From Struthio camelus (taxonomy: Eukaryota > Chordata > Aves > Struthioniformes > Struthionidae), in the NCBI RefSeq assembly GCF_040807025.1, contig NC_090942.1, positions 39,448,911 to 39,512,910 of the forward strand: 64,000 nt of DNA. Reading direction: 5' to 3'. Within the stretch, counting starts at the first letter, position 1. Every line of letters starts with the position of its first letter. The position numbers and the translations under genes are program-made. Under the pieces are notes generated by a model. That model made no database searches, was not told where the DNA came from, and worked only from the letters and a program-made list of their open reading frames with translations. This document shows, piece after piece, positions 62,801-64,000 of this stretch.

Positions 62801-64000
62801 GCATCAGAGCTACCACTGTTCTTGCTGAGTCTCTAAAATCCCGAGAATGTCACATTGTTCTGTTTTTGGATATCTGCTCATGCATATAGTCAGGTCGGAT
62901 GAGATGGAAAACAGTTGAGGAGTCCAGTCTACTTTAGCTGTCAGTGTGGTATTATTTTCTGTTATTTGTTAGTGCTTTGTCTGTTTCTGAAAGTACTGTG
63001 ACTCCCATTTAGTAGCTTCTTATAATGTCTTGTGACTTGGAAATTTTTCTCATTCCTTCAAGCTTTAAAGAAGTTGTTGTTAACATATGAGTCAGATGTT
63101 AGAAGAGAAATTGTTTCATGAGGATCTTAATGTTAGGATCTACTTGTTTTTAATTTAGAAAGGAAAACAAGTGTAAAATCAGATCTTTCACTTCTGCTGT
63201 CTTGGAGGTTACTTTTTTGGCATTCAATTTTAGGTCTGTAGCTTTTAAAATATGTTTGGATAAGGTGATCAGTATCAGTGTTCATCATACAGAGTCATTT
63301 GCACCTACTAGCAAAGCATTATTCAGTGAAGAATATAAAGGCCTTAAACTACACTATAATTTGATTCTAAGAAGCTTAGGGATTCTTGAAAGTTTCATTT
63401 CACGTAATTTATATTGGGGAAGCATATGATTGCTGTGTCTTACACTATGAGTATTTATTACTTTCAGTGATTTTTTTTTTAAAGATGTTTTCAGAGATAT
63501 TCTGTTGTTGCTCCTCACAAATATTAATTTATGTTTTGTTTAGGTGATACTAGACAGCTCCCAAGCATAGATCCTGGTAATATGCTAGCTGATATCTTTG
63601 AGGGTCTAAAATCCAAAGGATTATCTGTGGAACTGCGAACTAATCACAGAGCTGAATCACAACTAATTGTAGACAATGCAACAAGGTAGGATTTCCTTAT
63701 GTATATAAGAAGCATTCTTGTAGTTCTTCTAGTCCTTTATCTGCAAAACAGTAGTGCATCATGATTTAACTTTCTAGTACTGTTTCTGTTACAGGCTCTT
63801 ACTCAAAACCGATAGCACTGATTTAAAAAAAAAGAAAAGGCTGAGACTCTGCCTGGAGTATTTGTATTGGAGAATACCTTAAAAAATCCAGAAATATGCT
63901 GGGATATTCTTGAGTGCTGTATGGGGTATTTTGCAAAATAAGCCCTTCACTATCAAATACCTTTAGTTGTGGCCAAGTGAATTGTGTTTTCTAATTGCCA
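53064..64000 (+). CDS. HELB: HELB (DNA helicase B), 5' part of gene, continues past right edge
   Basis: Superfamily 1B 5'-3' DNA helicase, recruited by RPA, acting in replication-stress recovery and limiting DNA end resection in the nucleus. Exons seen: 53064-53277, 54711-55089, 57567-57793, 59135-60013, 62499-62670, 63544-63685. The start [20 protein letters not shown] parallels human MARSSPYLRQLQGPLLPP. An acidic N-terminal stretch follows. Downstream come the conserved [21 protein letters not shown] and [12 protein letters not shown] blocks, Walker [10 protein letters not shown], the acidic RPA-binding-type segment [20 protein letters not shown], Walker [17 protein letters not shown] and [15 protein letters not shown]. 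Later helicase motifs and the C-terminus are outside. No stop or frameshift, so it looks functional. The exon 2 to exon 3 junction is not phase-compatible as read; a small exon may be missing. Confidence 0.96.
53784..53856. repeat. (TA)n / (TG)(TA)(CA) compound microsatellite
   Basis: About 16 TA units, then TGTGTG, TATATATA and CACACACACA. Self-complementary and likely polymorphic; lies in HELB intron 1. Confidence 0.92.
54208..54236. repeat. (ATT)n microsatellite
   Basis: About nine ATT units with one C interruption, in HELB intron 1. Confidence 0.9.
54711..55089 (+). CDS. HELB: HELB coding exon 2
   Basis: Acceptor TAAATTTCAG, entering in phase 1 as exon 1 requires. Reads [48 protein letters not shown] and [12 protein letters not shown], then a Lys/Glu-rich end. 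Donor probably TGTAG|GTATAT at 55090; CA|GTATGT about 20 nt earlier is an alternative. Both leave phase 2, while the next exon needs phase 1. Confidence 0.85.
56560..56740 (-). mobile_element. CR1-like fragment, very old
   Basis: TTTTTCCTAATACCTAACTTAAA followed by a TTGCTGCAA-like run is a recurrent piece of CR1 3' ends read in reverse complement. Heavily decayed; limits uncertain. Confidence 0.4.
57020..57165 (+). mobile_element. MIR/L2-like ancient repeat fragment
   Basis: Contains CATCATCCCCATTTTACAGA, then a decayed GAGAAACTGAGGC-type stretch, GGTCATTCAGAAGGCCAGTG and GCAGAGCACTG. This order is the signature of the MIR/L2 tail shared by amniotes. In HELB intron 2. Confidence 0.6.
57567..57793 (+). 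CDS. HELB: HELB coding exon 3
   Basis: Acceptor GTGCATACAG (or TTGCAG at 57573), both phase 1. Reads [32 protein letters not shown] and, after an acidic stretch, [19 protein letters not shown] (phase 0). Human counterpart: [19 protein letters not shown] ... HPWKLGFSK. Confidence 0.92.
57794..59134 (+). other. HELB intron 3
   Basis: Non-coding; contains the CR1 fragment at 58440-58775. No other feature seen. Confidence 0.8.
58440..58775 (-). mobile_element. CR1/X-LINE-type 3' fragment, old
   Basis: Plus-strand text CTTTTCCTAATGTCTAGTTT, TTGTTGCAATTTAAAC, TTGAAGACAGTCATT and TTGGATACAGTATTCTGGC matches the usual order of a reverse-complemented CR1 3' region. No clean 3' end. Confidence 0.75.
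59135..60013 (+). CDS. HELB: HELB coding exon 4 (Walker A exon)
   Basis: 879 nt, phase 0 to 0, acceptor GGGGAGAAG, donor CAG|GTAAGG. Starts [20 protein letters not shown]. It holds the winged-helix-like N-terminal region, then [20 protein letters not shown] with the Walker A at 59750-59773. Next is the acidic segment [12 protein letters not shown], at the position of the human RPA70N-binding peptide, and [12 protein letters not shown] (motif Ib). Ends YTLHQ, as human YTLCQ. Confidence 0.96.
60971..61074. repeat. Two-copy 52-bp tandem repeat inside the LTR-like element
   Basis: GTATCAGCAGGCCAC recurs at 60975 and 61027, with matching flanks (GGTGGTGAGTGTGC / TGGTGGGTGTGC, then GGTACAGA / AGTACAGA). 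Confidence 0.85.
61378..61446 (-). promoter_or_regulatory. Core promoter of the LTR-like element
   Basis: Minus strand: CCAAT at 61446-61442, CCAAT at 61419-61415, TATAAAA at 61384-61378, giving CCAAT-to-TATA spacing of about 30-60 bp. Transcription would start near 61350 and run antisense to HELB. Confidence 0.55.
62499..62670 (+). CDS. HELB: HELB coding exon 5 (Walker B exon)
   Basis: Acceptor TTTCTTTCTAG, donor G|GTAAGT. Reads [20 protein letters not shown], then [16 protein letters not shown] and [14 protein letters not shown]. The VVDEGS block is motif II; its Asp and Glu codons are at 62580-62585. Confidence 0.96.
62671..63543 (+). other. HELB intron 5
   Basis: Non-coding, AT-rich, with a TATATG-rich stretch at about 62700-62775. 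The 75-codon open frame at 63202-63429 shows no HELB similarity. Confidence 0.75.
63544..63685 (+). CDS. HELB: HELB coding exon 6 (motif III exon)
   Basis: Acceptor TTTTGTTTAG, donor AG|GTAGGA (phase 2). Reads [38 protein letters not shown], then [10 protein letters not shown]. Motif III and the conserved Arg that follows the LRTNHR block are intact; the last is close to identical with human. Confidence 0.96.
63686..64000 (+). other. HELB intron 6 (partial)
   Basis: Intronic sequence after the GTAGGA donor; no further exon before the window ends. Confidence 0.8.

Overview
The window looks like nuclear DNA of a bird, or possibly another sauropsid. The genes have introns. Degraded CR1 retrotransposon 3' ends lie at about 13.9-14.3, 28.0-28.5 and 58.4-58.8 kb, and a retroviral-type LTR in HELB intron 4 has the terminus TGTTATGGTTTAAC, as in many avian LTRs. 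The gene order matches the vertebrate block TMBIM4 - IRAK3 - HELB (human 12q14). Most of the window is non-coding. All long open frames outside the named exons look like chance.

Left end (1-5.8 kb): the first four coding exons of TMBIM4 (Lifeguard-4/GAAP), minus strand, with clean splice sites and a CpG-island promoter at about 5.1-5.76 kb. The remaining exons lie beyond the left edge.

Middle (about 8.9-30.05 kb, plus strand): where IRAK3 should lie, I find a decayed copy of it, exon by exon and in the right order. It comprises a death-domain fragment, a 42-nt exon with good splice sites, the kinase glycine-loop exon, the rest of the N-lobe, the catalytic-loop exon, the NILLDD...DFA exon, the IMEVLTGC exon, the MEK..DSCL exon and the C-terminal tail with SIPVE. 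There are in-frame stops at 26118, 26880, 26941 and 29717, a frameshift in the NILLDD exon, lost donor sites, and Glu in place of the ATP-binding Lys. This is best read as a unitary pseudogene of IRAK3 (IRAK-M), a brake on TLR/IL-1R signalling, and is the main discovery here.

Gap (30.05-52.6 kb): no gene that I can support. It holds AT-rich intergenic DNA, simple repeats and a few chance ORFs.

Right end (52.6-64 kb): the CpG-island promoter and first exons of HELB (DNA helicase B), plus strand, through helicase motifs I, II and III and the [15 protein letters not shown] segment. The gene continues past the right edge. Just upstream of its start codon lies an array of eight 35-bp GC-rich monomers in an alternating 70-bp unit, each with a YY1-like ACATGGCG core. 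HELB intron 4 carries an antisense LTR-like element with TATA and CCAAT boxes.

Functionally, TMBIM4 (Golgi/ER calcium and apoptosis control) and HELB (replication stress and control of end resection) are independent neighbours. The dead gene between them suggests this lineage lacks IRAK-M unless a second copy exists.
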